Assembly (NCBI RefSeq): GCF_002914585.1
Contig: NZ_PDDM01000042.1
Location: 1-32,183 of the forward strand
Reading direction: 5' to 3'
Length of the DNA stretch: 32,183 nucleotides
Source of the DNA: Pseudanabaena sp. BC1403
Lineage (GTDB): Bacteria > Cyanobacteriota > Cyanobacteriia > Pseudanabaenales > Pseudanabaenaceae
The translations under genes and the position numbers were made by a program. The notes under the pieces were generated by a model. The model had not been told where the DNA came from. It saw nothing but the letters and a program-made list of their open reading frames with translations, and did not search any database. This document shows, piece after piece, positions 1 to 7,581 of this stretch (position 1 is its first letter; every line of letters starts with the position of its first letter).

Positions 1-19
1 TCTGATATTGCTGTTTCAT
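1..19 (-). CDS. Possible 5' end of a gene cut by the window edge
   Basis: On the minus strand an ATG at 19-17 opens a frame (Met-Lys-Gln-Gln-Tyr-Gln) that stays open to the window edge. An AGGAG-like ribosome-binding site lies upstream (complement of 35-39), but 15 bases away, which is farther than usual. It would be the third gene of the minus-strand run that includes the CBS protein. Too little is visible to name a product, and the start could be chance. Confidence 0.25.
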
Positions 20-72
20 TTGTTACGGTTTCATCTCCTGATTAATATCTAATTTACCTTCCCCTACCCTTT

Positions 73-768
73 TTATGCAACAACGCCCATATCATCTGTA
101 TGTTCATGAAATGAAACATCCGTATAACCGAGATGTCGAATTATACTGTCATAGTTATTTTCTGACTGTTTTTTGACATTATCGATAATGTCTTTGAAAA
201 CTGTAGGTTCTTTTGATTCAGTCTTTTTAGGTGATGCATCTGATCTAGTCTTTTTGGGTGGTGCATCGGGAGTTGGAATATTCGTATATGTTCCCCACAA
301 TCTACGAAGTCCAGCCTCTACTATTAGTAATTTAGAAAGAATATACAAAGAAACTATTGGGTGTTTTAAATCGTCTAGTGTTACGATTCCTACTATTGTT
401 TTATCTCTTTTTACGAAGAACCATCTGTAACGGCGAAGATACTCAAATGCTTTTTCTAAAGAGTCAGACTCAGGATTGTTAAGATCGATTACCTTGGCTT
501 GAGACATTTTAGGAATATCAGTAATGTCGCCAATAAATTCATATGTTTTGGAAAAACTTCCTAGAGAGTTTCTTTCTAGATATCCCAATATTTTTTGTCC
601 TTGAATTACAGGAACTACATCAAAATCTTTAGCTTTCATCTCAGCCAATACTTCGATAATTGGCTGATTTGTTTTAACTTTAGTTAAATCTTTGTTCATA
701 GTCGCAAAGTACTCAATACGGATAGCTTCTTCAGCAAATTTCTTGAGGTCACGAAAATCTTTAAGCAT
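73..768 (-). CDS. CBS-domain-pair protein
   Basis: A soluble protein of about 231 residues with two CBS motifs. The first spans roughly residues 20-75 (FATMNKDLTKV, then VVPVIQGQKILGYLERNSL). The second spans roughly 85-140 (AKVIDLNNP, then WFFVKRDKTIVGIVTLDDL). CBS pairs bind adenosyl ligands and act as energy or nucleotide sensors; no catalytic domain is attached. The C-terminal 80 residues are low in complexity and Lys/Pro/Ser-rich (two PKKT-type repeats), probably a linker and tail. I chose ATG at 768 because AGGTG sits 6 bases upstream; a GTG at 777 would add three residues. The gene follows the upstream small gene by about 14 bases, so the two are likely co-transcribed. The ligand is unknown. 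Confidence 0.85.
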   Translation of the reverse strand: MLKDFRDLKKFAEEAIRIEYFATMNKDLTKVKTNQPIIEVLAEMKAKDFDVVPVIQGQKILGYLERNSLGSFSKTYEFIGDITDIPKMSQAKVIDLNNPESDSLEKAFEYLRRYRWFFVKRDKTIVGIVTLDDLKHPIVSLYILSKLLIVEAGLRRLWGTYTNIPTPDAPPKKTRSDASPKKTESKEPTVFKDIIDNVKKQSENNYDSIIRHLGYTDVSFHEHTDDMGVVA

Positions 769-782
769 ATAAATCACCTAAA

Positions 783-1082
783 TTAAGTTTTATTTTCATT
801 CAACACATCTTCTAAATCTTGCTGCATTAGCCGTGCAAGACGCTTGCTTGGCGTTTTCTCTATTTCCATTACGAGTTGTACTGCCTGTTCATGCCATTCT
901 TCCTCTAGATTGGGACAAGAAAATTCATCACGAGGTTTATCCATCCTCGCCATAGCCGATATAAAGCCTGATTTTGCTGGCAAGTTACGCTCAACTAGGC
1001 ATTCAGCGCCGCAGATATTACATTCTAATGATTTATAAGCGTTTGGCTCAGTAATAAAGAAGCCATATCCTTGAGTTTTCAT
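783..1082 (-). CDS. Small Cys-rich hypothetical protein
   Basis: A 99-residue protein of unknown function. Near the N-terminus it has Cys21-x2-Cys24-x3-Cys28 and a further Cys56 in the context EFSCPN. These could bind a metal, but the spacing is not a standard zinc ribbon. The C-terminal half is helical and charged (EEEWHEQAVQLVMEIE). The ATG at 1082 has a GGGGGA ribosome-binding site a few bases upstream. It is the first gene of a probable two-gene operon with the CBS protein, whose ribosome-binding site begins just after this gene's stop. I do not recognise the family; a CBS-linked regulatory partner is only inferred from position. Confidence 0.7.
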   Translation of the reverse strand: MKTQGYGFFITEPNAYKSLECNICGAECLVERNLPAKSGFISAMARMDKPRDEFSCPNLEEEWHEQAVQLVMEIEKTPSKRLARLMQQDLEDVLNENKT

Positions 1083-1278
1083 ATATCCCCCTTGATTGAG
1101 ACTTGGAGTTTAGTCATAACAATATACCTATACCTCATCAAAATCGTCTTGTATAGTAAGGAATGTTTTTACATTTGATGAGCGTACACAAAACAAACTA
1201 TGTGGCGATCTCTGTTTGATTAATTTTTGAAAAGAGCGATCTCGATTCACTTCATAGCCTTAAATTTTTCTGAACATC
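1083..1278. other. Spacer between small Cys-rich gene and DUF5615 gene
   Basis: This 196-base AT-rich spacer should hold the promoter of the Cys-rich/CBS operon. No convincing gene or strong hairpin is visible. One short minus-strand frame (about 1130-1190) reads like protein but has no start. Confidence 0.4.
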
Positions 1279-1635
1279 TCAAGACAAAGCCCTAGCAAAT
1301 CTAACCTGTTTCTCAGTAACTACAACAAAACTATCCGCTAACTGCCCCGCATAATTTTCTAATAAACTTTGCAAAACATTGATTTTGTTAGCATTACGCT
1401 CATCCTCAAGCCTAAGCAAAACCACCCCATGATGTAGTCTTCGTTCCCGATAAACCTTTTCACCAAAATCCTTATCACAAGAAATCAAAATCCAATTCTC
1501 ATCCCAAGCCTTTTGTAGAATTTCATCATCATCAGTCCCTCTTGCCTCCTCATAAACCGAGAAAACCTCATGATTTTGACTGCGTAACCAACGCGCAACC
1601 ACAACACCCGTATTTTCATCCACCAAAAACCGCAC
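1279..1635 (-). CDS. DUF5615 PIN-like toxin
   Basis: A 118-residue protein of the DUF5615 PIN-like group, the presumed RNase toxin of a VapBC-like pair. Acidic residues typical of the fold are visible: LVDEN at residues 4-8, TDDDEIL near 34-40 and SCDKDFGE near 52-59. The start is GTG at 1635, directly abutting the TAG stop of the upstream DUF433 gene with no spacer, so translation is almost certainly coupled. Length and order (antitoxin first) match the usual pairing. Toxicity is inferred from family and context; DUF5615 proteins are less well characterised than canonical VapC. Confidence 0.85.
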   Translation of the reverse strand: MRFLVDENTGVVVARWLRSQNHEVFSVYEEARGTDDDEILQKAWDENWILISCDKDFGEKVYRERRLHHGVVLLRLEDERNANKINVLQSLLENYAGQLADSFVVVTEKQVRFARALS

Positions 1636-1920
1636 CTAAGCAATCTCCGCCAAAGGCATAAAACTTGCACTTTCCAAAGCACGAGACGCAAACAGCAAAC
1701 AAGCCCTAATATCCGCCTCAACCAAACCTTCATACTCTTCCAAAATCTCCGTCACAGTTGCACCATGAGCCAGCAGATTTAGAATGTACTCAACAGATAA
1801 CCGAGTCCCTCTAATGACTGGCTTTCCCACCATCACTCTAGGACTAGAAGAGATCCGATTTAACAAATCTTGTTCTTTCATATTTTCTAAGAATCTTGCC
1901 TGATTTATCACAACCATCAT
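1636..1920 (-). CDS. DUF433 antitoxin
   Basis: A DUF433 protein of up to 94 residues, the DNA-binding antitoxin partner of the DUF5615 protein. The signature is clear: RVMVGKPVIRGTRLSVEYIL, then HGATVTEILEEYEGL and ADIRACLLFASRAL, a winged-helix-like core. DUF433 proteins usually begin near residue 14 here (MKEQDLLNRIS, ATG at 1881), so the first 13 residues may not be translated; neither start has a strong ribosome-binding site. It probably neutralises the toxin and represses the operon, as in related pairs. Confidence 0.85.
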   Translation of the reverse strand: MMVVINQARFLENMKEQDLLNRISSSPRVMVGKPVIRGTRLSVEYILNLLAHGATVTEILEEYEGLVEADIRACLLFASRALESASFMPLAEIA

Positions 1921-1979
1921 AACTAAGAAAATAAAATTGCGGCGAAATCTTCAAAATCACTATCAGGACTCAACTACTT

Positions 1980-2213
1980 TCATGAGACATCATTCAAAGC
2001 ATCGCTAAAAACCCTTTGCTGCTGTTCACCCATTTGCAAATTACAAAGCATTAGAACTTGTTCATCAGGCAAAGTATCTATGGGAATCTCATTAATAGTG
2101 CGATCGATCCATTCAATCAGCATTTCTTCAATCCCTTGTCGATTGAGCGCAGCAATTTCCTTAACTTTTTTTGCCAACGGTTCGGGAAGTTCTAAGGCGA
2201 TCGACTCAGACAT
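1980..2213 (-). CDS. Small antitoxin-like hypothetical protein
   Basis: A 77-residue acidic protein beginning SESIALELPEPLAKKVKEIA, a pattern common to small cyanobacterial proteins that precede toxin genes (a beta-strand, then helices as in ribbon-helix-helix proteins). The middle reads ALNRQGIEEMLIEWIDRTI and the tail LPDEQVLMLCNLQMGEQQQ. The usual downstream toxin or HNH partner is absent; the next gene, about 60 bases on, is the DUF433 antitoxin of another module. It may be an orphan antitoxin, or it may regulate the neighbouring pair. The role is inferred from sequence style and position only. Confidence 0.65.
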   Translation of the reverse strand: MSESIALELPEPLAKKVKEIAALNRQGIEEMLIEWIDRTINEIPIDTLPDEQVLMLCNLQMGEQQQRVFSDALNDVS

Positions 2214-2431
2214 ATTGCCTCATAGACAACACTAAATTTTGATTGATAAAATACAGTATAACTCCATCGAATCACCTTGCTTATCAAGATGGCTTGTTAG
2301 GAATAGGCTTAGCAGCTCTATTCGATTGTTTAGGCGATCGCTATTTGTTTAATTTTTTGCATAGGCGATCGTTGTTTAGTTAACGCATGAGATGTAACTA
2401 TTGATAGAAACCATGAGGCTAAGCTAGAGGA

Positions 2432-3526
2432 ATGTCAAAACAATTATCCGAACCATCTTGGCGATCGCATTTATTTTGGATAATTGTGGGACTATTTGGG
2501 CTAGTGATTATTTTGGAATTTTCCACACCTCCCGAATATGTCATGGGTTATCTCTACATCAGCCCAATCCTCATCGCCAATTCGCAATTGGGTCGCCGTA
2601 GCACTTTGCAACTCACCTTAGTAGCCGTAATTCTCACCCTATTAAATATATGGATTCCCAAACAAGGAGAAGTGCAAATCTCGATGATTGTGAATCGGCT
2701 AGTCACGATTTTGGCATTAATCGTAACTAGTTTCTTAAGCGATCGCGATCGACAAACACAACAAATTTTGGTGCAGCAACAGGCAAAACTTCAATCCCAA
2801 GAAAAAATCATGAATGTCCGCGAAGACTTTGCTTACACTTTGACCCATGATTTGCGAACTCCGTTACTTGGTGCGATCGAAACGCTTCAAGCTTTTGACC
2901 GCGAACAGTTTGGGACTATTCATACTAAACAAAAAACTGTAGTAGCAACGATGATCCGTAGTCATCAGAATAGTTTGAGATTAGTGGAAACCCTCCTTGA
3001 TGTCTATCGCAATGAAACGGAAGGTTTGCAATTACAATTAGAGCCAATTAATCTCGCAATATTAGCGGAAGATGTAGCAACCTCGCTTTTGAGACTATCT
3101 ACAAGCCGCAGCGTTTATCTGAATCTGCATTATGGAGAGTCGGAATTTCGCAAATTCCTGTGGGTGAATGGTGATGCTTTCCAATTACGGCGAGTTTTTA
3201 CAAATTTACTAACCAATGCGATTAATCATTCTCCGCGAGGCGCAAAAGTAGAAGTTGTGCTAGAAATCCAATCTTCATATCAGGTTGTACAGGTACTCGA
3301 TGTTGGCTCAGGTATTAAGATTGATGAAAAGCCATACTTATTTGATCGGTTTTATCAAGGACAAAGCGATCGCTTAGCTACTGGTTCTGGACTGGGTTTA
3401 TATCTAACCCGCCAAATTATCGAAGCTCATGGCGGTACAATTTGGGCAGAAAATCGTATTCCCCATGGCGCAATATTCGGCTTTCGTTTACCCACTTTGC
3501 CCTATTCATCGCATGACATTACCTAA
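2432..3526 (+). CDS. Membrane sensor histidine kinase
   Basis: A 364-residue two-component kinase. The N-terminus has about four hydrophobic segments (near residues 14-30, 37-50, 59-75 and 84-102) with no large periplasmic loop, so the signal is probably sensed in the membrane. A short coiled linker leads to the HisKA box THDLRTPL with phospho-accepting His139. The ATPase domain shows the N box NLLTNAINHS, G1 DVGSGI, the F box LFDRFYQG and G2 GSGLGLY. The response regulator gene begins about 63 bases downstream and is the likely partner. AGAGGA lies almost directly against the ATG, an unusually short spacing. The stimulus is unknown. Confidence 0.93.
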   Translation: MSKQLSEPSWRSHLFWIIVGLFGLVIILEFSTPPEYVMGYLYISPILIANSQLGRRSTLQLTLVAVILTLLNIWIPKQGEVQISMIVNRLVTILALIVTSFLSDRDRQTQQILVQQQAKLQSQEKIMNVREDFAYTLTHDLRTPLLGAIETLQAFDREQFGTIHTKQKTVVATMIRSHQNSLRLVETLLDVYRNETEGLQLQLEPINLAILAEDVATSLLRLSTSRSVYLNLHYGESEFRKFLWVNGDAFQLRRVFTNLLTNAINHSPRGAKVEVVLEIQSSYQVVQVLDVGSGIKIDEKPYLFDRFYQGQSDRLATGSGLGLYLTRQIIEAHGGTIWAENRIPHGAIFGFRLPTLPYSSHDIT

Positions 3527-3534
3527 ACGACAGG

Positions 3535-3559
3535 ATAGATGGCACAGAGCGCCATCTAT
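3535..3559 (+). repeat. Hairpin between kinase and regulator genes
   Basis: Perfect 9-base arms (3535-3543 and 3551-3559, ATAGATGGC and its complement) enclose a 7-base loop. No T-run follows, so it is not a standard terminator; it may tune mRNA between kinase and regulator. Its layout matches the hairpin at 30616-30640 position for position, with paired changes in the stem. Confidence 0.75.
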
Positions 3560-3589
3560 GCCTGCCATAACGAAGTTTATTGAAAAAAA

Positions 3590-4249
3590 ATGACCTTAGA
3601 TCACCTTAAAATCCTGTTAGTTGAAGACGATGAACTATTTCGCCTTGGTTTACAAGTGCGTTTGCAACAGGAAACCAAAATCGCGGTTTTAGCAGAGGCT
3701 AACGATGGAGAAACGGCGATCGATCTTGCCAAACAGCAACCCTTTGATCTTGTCCTGCTTGATATCGGTTTGCCAGGGCTTGGTGGGCTAGAGACCTGTC
3801 GCCAACTCAAGCTCAATCATCCGAACTTACCGATTTTAGTACTCACTTCACGCAATGAGCGATCGCTAATCTCGCGTTTAGTTACCGCAGGCGCACAGGG
3901 CTATTGCCTCAAAGGGGTTGCTGCTGAGACCTTAATTCTTGCCATGCGATCGGTGATCGCAGGAGCATCTTGGTGGGATGCCGCTGCAACTGCTGAAATC
4001 CATAATATTTTTCAAAATCAATCTTCCGAGATTACACCTGAGAATTTATCTGGGTCAAAAGTTGATACTTTGACGCGACGCGAAAAAGAAATTCTCCTTT
4101 TGATGTCTGAGCAGAAAACCAATCAAGAGATTGCCGATCTGCTTTACATCTCATCAGGAACAGTGCGGGTACATATTCATACGATTTTGCATAAATTAGA
4201 AGTAAGCGATCGCAAACAAGCGATCGCCATTCACAATAATCATTTATAA
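3590..4249 (+). CDS. NarL/FixJ-family response regulator
   Basis: A 219-residue DNA-binding response regulator. The receiver domain occupies about residues 5-122, with the acidic pocket VEDDE (11-15), phospho-acceptor Asp58 in VLLDIGLP, the conserved Thr/Ser in LVLTSR and a Lys in YCLKG. A LuxR-type helix-turn-helix follows at about 155-215 (TLTRREKEILLLM, then TNQEIADLLYISSGTVRVHI). It is the likely partner of the kinase just upstream. The sugar dehydrogenase gene starts 17 bases after the stop and may belong to the same transcript. Target genes are unknown. Confidence 0.93.
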   Translation: MTLDHLKILLVEDDELFRLGLQVRLQQETKIAVLAEANDGETAIDLAKQQPFDLVLLDIGLPGLGGLETCRQLKLNHPNLPILVLTSRNERSLISRLVTAGAQGYCLKGVAAETLILAMRSVIAGASWWDAAATAEIHNIFQNQSSEITPENLSGSKVDTLTRREKEILLLMSEQKTNQEIADLLYISSGTVRVHIHTILHKLEVSDRKQAIAIHNNHL

Positions 4250-4266
4250 ATTACCAACCAAAAGCG

Positions 4267-5466
4267 ATGAAGAATTTACACCGTCCGTTCACCCTTTTAA
4301 TTGGCGCGATTGCGCTGATCGTAGGAAGTTGTACTGTCCCAGAAACAAACAATCCATCAATTGTTGCGCAACCTACAACATCGGCGACCGCCACTAACAA
4401 AGAACTTACTCCAAACAGTTTCAAGCAAGTTACGGTAGCCAAAGATTTAGAGAGACCTTGGGGAATGGCATGGTTGCCCGATGGCGCGATTCTAATTACC
4501 GAGCGAGTGGGTCGAGTCAAAATTTTCCGAAATGGATCATTAGAGCAAATTGCGATCGCTGAAATCCCCAATTTATTTGTGTCTGGACAAGCAGGTTTGA
4601 TGGATATCTCACTCCATCCACGCTTTGCTCAAAATAACTTGGTGTATCTCACATACTCCAGTGGCAATTTCCAATCTAATCACACCAGTATTTTGAGAGC
4701 AAAATTTGATGGTAAAGCTCTGGTGGAACCACAAGTTATTTTTGAGGTGAAACCTTCAAAATCAGGGAATCAACACTTCGGTTCGCGTATTGTTTGGCTG
4801 CCAGATGACACAATGCTGATTGCGATCGGTGATGGAGGCAATCCTCCATTACAACTGGATGGTGAGTTGATTCGCAATCAAGCCCAAAAGCTAAATAGTC
4901 AGCTTGGTAAAGTCCTACGACTTAAAGATGACGGCTCTATTCCATCTGATAATCCCTTTGTGAAAACTGCTAGTGCTAATCCAGCGATTTGGAGTTATGG
5001 ACATCGCAATATTCAAGGGTTATTTGCTGATCCCATCTCCAAGCAAGTATGGTCAACCGAGCATGGTTCAAGGGGTGGTGATGAACTAAACCTCATCGAA
5101 GCTGGGAAAAACTATGGCTGGCCAGTTGTAACCTTTAGCCAAGAATACACAGGAGGTAAAATTTCCAAGGAAGTATCTCGCCCCAATATGGTCGATCCTA
5201 AATTGGTGTGGACTCCTGCGATCGCACCATCGGGTCTGTTACTATATCGTGGCAATATCTTCCCAAATTGGGAAGGTAATTTGTTTGCTGGTGGATTAGT
5301 ATCTAAATCAGTTGTGCGCATCAAAATCGAAGGTAATAAAACAATAGTTCAAGAAACTATTCCTGTCGGTCAGCGAGTAAGAGATGTCCGTCAAGGAAAA
5401 GATGGATTTATCTATATTCTGACCGATGAACAATCAGGGCAACTTATTCGCCTTGAACCAATGTAG
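4267..5466 (+). CDS. PQQ-type sugar dehydrogenase, lipoprotein
   Basis: A 399-residue protein of the glucose/sorbosone dehydrogenase (YliI/Asd-like) six-bladed beta-propeller family, which oxidises aldose sugars with PQQ outside the cytoplasm. The N-terminus is a lipoprotein signal: hydrophobic residues 9-20, then the lipobox VGSC with Cys22. Family motifs are clear: ERPWGMAWLPDGAILITER (62-80), NQHFGSRIVWLPD with the likely active-site His170, SYGHRNIQGL, and EHGSRGGDELNLIEAGKNYG. Cyanobacteria generally make no PQQ, so cofactor use here is uncertain. Its placement 17 bases after the response regulator suggests co-regulation. The natural sugar cannot be read from sequence. Confidence 0.92.
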   Translation: MKNLHRPFTLLIGAIALIVGSCTVPETNNPSIVAQPTTSATATNKELTPNSFKQVTVAKDLERPWGMAWLPDGAILITERVGRVKIFRNGSLEQIAIAEIPNLFVSGQAGLMDISLHPRFAQNNLVYLTYSSGNFQSNHTSILRAKFDGKALVEPQVIFEVKPSKSGNQHFGSRIVWLPDDTMLIAIGDGGNPPLQLDGELIRNQAQKLNSQLGKVLRLKDDGSIPSDNPFVKTASANPAIWSYGHRNIQGLFADPISKQVWSTEHGSRGGDELNLIEAGKNYGWPVVTFSQEYTGGKISKEVSRPNMVDPKLVWTPAIAPSGLLLYRGNIFPNWEGNLFAGGLVSKSVVRIKIEGNKTIVQETIPVGQRVRDVRQGKDGFIYILTDEQSGQLIRLEPM

Positions 5467-5618
5467 TCGCGATCGCATTGTTTAAGTAAGAGTAGCCAAA
5501 AGCTGAAAGTCCTAACTAAAACACAAAAAGGATATTTAGGCGAATTCGCTTAAAGTGCGTACAATAGGAAAACCTAGATTAAGCAACTGCATTTTCCTGT
5601 AATCAACATCCGCATATT

Positions 5619-6998
5619 ATGGCAACGCAGACAGATATCGAAATTGAGAATGCAAACCCAATCCTAGAGTTGGGGCATGTCAATGTACAAACTATCCGAG
5701 AACTAATTGCTGACTCAATCAACAAAGAACCAGCTAAAAATGCAACTAAAGAAGAATTACTACAAGAAGTTAAGCAGTTAGTTGACACGCAAGTTTTGTC
5801 AAGAGATCTGATCAATGCAGTTATCCGCGAACATAAATTTGCTGGCAAAGTATCCGTGTGTTTAGGAATGCCCCTTGAATATAAAAGCTTGACTAAGCAA
5901 CAACTAGATAGACTACTACGCCATAACCAAGACAACGATCCCTTTACAACGGAACTACACCCACAGTTAACCCAAAAGCCCTCATTTAATAGCGCTGAGT
6001 GGCTGAGTGACACCAAGCTGAGGCTAGAGTTTACCTATGCAGGTAAATCATACGAACTTGAAGATAATTACCAATTGAGGAAAATCACTCCCACAAAGCG
6101 TATTGATGCCTATATTAGACTTCTAGACAGAACATTTTTAGTTGAAACTCGTGCCAGCATTCGCGAAACTAAACTGCTACACGCATCAATTTCTCGCTTG
6201 CTTGGAATAGAAGTAGCAGCAATGACATTTTCAGATAATGACATGGCTTTTCTTAAGCGCGAACTAATTGCTAAATCCAGAGCGTCAAAATACAAACTTT
6301 TTGGAGGTGATCTTGATACTGTTTATGTGTCTGCATCTCCGACCCTTGATGACTTAGAGAGCTCTGAGGAATTCAGAGAAAAATTTAGCGATGGCGAGTT
6401 ACGTGAAACACGCCTTGAGTTTTTTTATACCAAACATTCAGGGCATTTAACAAAAGTATCCTTACATATTAGCCATCAAGGAAATATTTGGTTTATGAGC
6501 GATGTTGCAGAGGAAGTAATTGAATACGTTTTATTGGCAGTCAGAAAAATCAAGTTTCTTCCTCCCATAAGCAAATTACGGCGATCGACGAAAGAGAATC
6601 CAGAAATCAACGAGCAAATTGAAACTTTACTGTATGCCATTCGTGCTAATGGTTATGGTAGTCACTTTAGCCCGCGCATTTATCAAACATTAGGAATACA
6701 AGTACAAGAGCGATCATGGATAGAAAGTATTTCAAAGCTAGTACAGGCAGGCTTTTTATCTGAGAGCTTTGAGCTATGCTGCCCTGCTTGCCATGAAACT
6801 ATTGCAATCTATCAAAGCTACAAAGATCTTCCTTTAGATCGTGAAATTTCTTGTGATCACTGTGGACATAATTTTACAGTTTCCGAGAGCGATATTTTTC
6901 TGACCTATGCTTTTAAAGAAGATCTCATTACTCAGCCTTATATTTCGGTAATTGAGCACATATTTCCGACCATTGTGGAGGAAAGCTTCGCTAAATGA
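5619..6998 (+). CDS. Unknown protein with C-terminal zinc ribbon, paired with a PD-(D/E)XK nuclease
   Basis: A 459-residue protein I cannot assign to a family. The first 110 residues look helical (LLQEVKQLVDTQVLSRDLI). Residues 130-310 are mixed alpha/beta, containing DAYIRLLDRTFLVETRAS and a charged central part. Residues 385-416 form a four-cysteine knuckle, Cys388-x2-Cys391 and Cys412-x2-Cys415 (CPAC, CDHC), a typical zinc ribbon for nucleic-acid or protein binding. There is no signal peptide or membrane segment. Its TGA stop overlaps the ATG of the following nuclease gene (ATGA at 6995-6998), so the two are translated as a unit. A role as recognition or regulatory subunit of a nuclease system is inferred from this coupling only. 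Confidence 0.75.
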   Translation: MATQTDIEIENANPILELGHVNVQTIRELIADSINKEPAKNATKEELLQEVKQLVDTQVLSRDLINAVIREHKFAGKVSVCLGMPLEYKSLTKQQLDRLLRHNQDNDPFTTELHPQLTQKPSFNSAEWLSDTKLRLEFTYAGKSYELEDNYQLRKITPTKRIDAYIRLLDRTFLVETRASIRETKLLHASISRLLGIEVAAMTFSDNDMAFLKRELIAKSRASKYKLFGGDLDTVYVSASPTLDDLESSEEFREKFSDGELRETRLEFFYTKHSGHLTKVSLHISHQGNIWFMSDVAEEVIEYVLLAVRKIKFLPPISKLRRSTKENPEINEQIETLLYAIRANGYGSHFSPRIYQTLGIQVQERSWIESISKLVQAGFLSESFELCCPACHETIAIYQSYKDLPLDREISCDHCGHNFTVSESDIFLTYAFKEDLITQPYISVIEHIFPTIVEESFAK

Positions 6999-7578
6999 AC
7001 GAGTCGCAACATAATTTTAGTTTCCGTGAAAATATCAACTTTATCCCGATATCTTAATAGATGAAGCATTACATCAGGTCAGAGACTATCTCCAGATTTT
7101 ATTAGGGCGTGCCAATCAGCCAGAAACGGGAGATAACATTGGACTCATCCTCGAATCACTAGCACGAATCCTCCTAGAATCTCCATATCTTAGTTGTAAT
7201 AAGATGCGGCGAAATTGTAAAGCAGGAGAAATAGATTTAGATTTTAAAGTTAGAAAGATAACTGCAACACTTTTTGCAGAGTTTGACTATCTGCTGATTG
7301 TGGAATGTAAAAATTGGAGTAAAAAAGCTGGCGCACCAGATTTAAGGATATTTTGCAGCAAAATGCGAGAAGTTGGAGCAAAAGTTAGTATTTTCTTCTC
7401 CAAGCAAGGAATTACAAGAGATGCAAAAACAGTAATTCGAGACGCTTGGCTAGTAGATAAAATCATAGTGCTGGTATTTGATTCAAAAGATCTTGATCGA
7501 ATCATTAACCAGTCAGAAAATCTCTACACCATACTGCACGATAAGTATATTTCTGTTCGTACCTCTTCTAAAGAGTAG
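6995..7578 (+). pseudogene. PD-(D/E)XK restriction-endonuclease-like gene, frameshifted
   Basis: The ATG at 6995 opens a frame that stops after 20 codons (TAA at 7055-7057). The +1 frame from 7030 is open to the TAG at 7576-7578 and reads as one good protein: LIDEALHQVRDYLQILLG, GDNIGLILESLARILLES, then RRNCKAGEIDLDFKV and FDYLLIVECKNW. Adding one A in the A-run at 7029-7032 joins both parts into about 194 residues. Asp in GEID and Glu/Lys in ECK (about residues 81, 104 and 106 after repair) form a PD-(D/E)XK core. Only the last 124 residues (ATG at 7204) can be translated without a shift; that piece keeps the catalytic motif but loses the N-terminal helices. It could be a mutation, a sequencing error in the A-run or programmed slippage. 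Confidence 0.75.
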
Positions 7579-7581
7579 AGT

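Noticed and set aside
1130-1200. Short minus-strand protein-like frame (VRSSNVKTFLTIQDDFDEV)
   Set aside because: It is too short, has no start, and I cannot match it to a family with any confidence.
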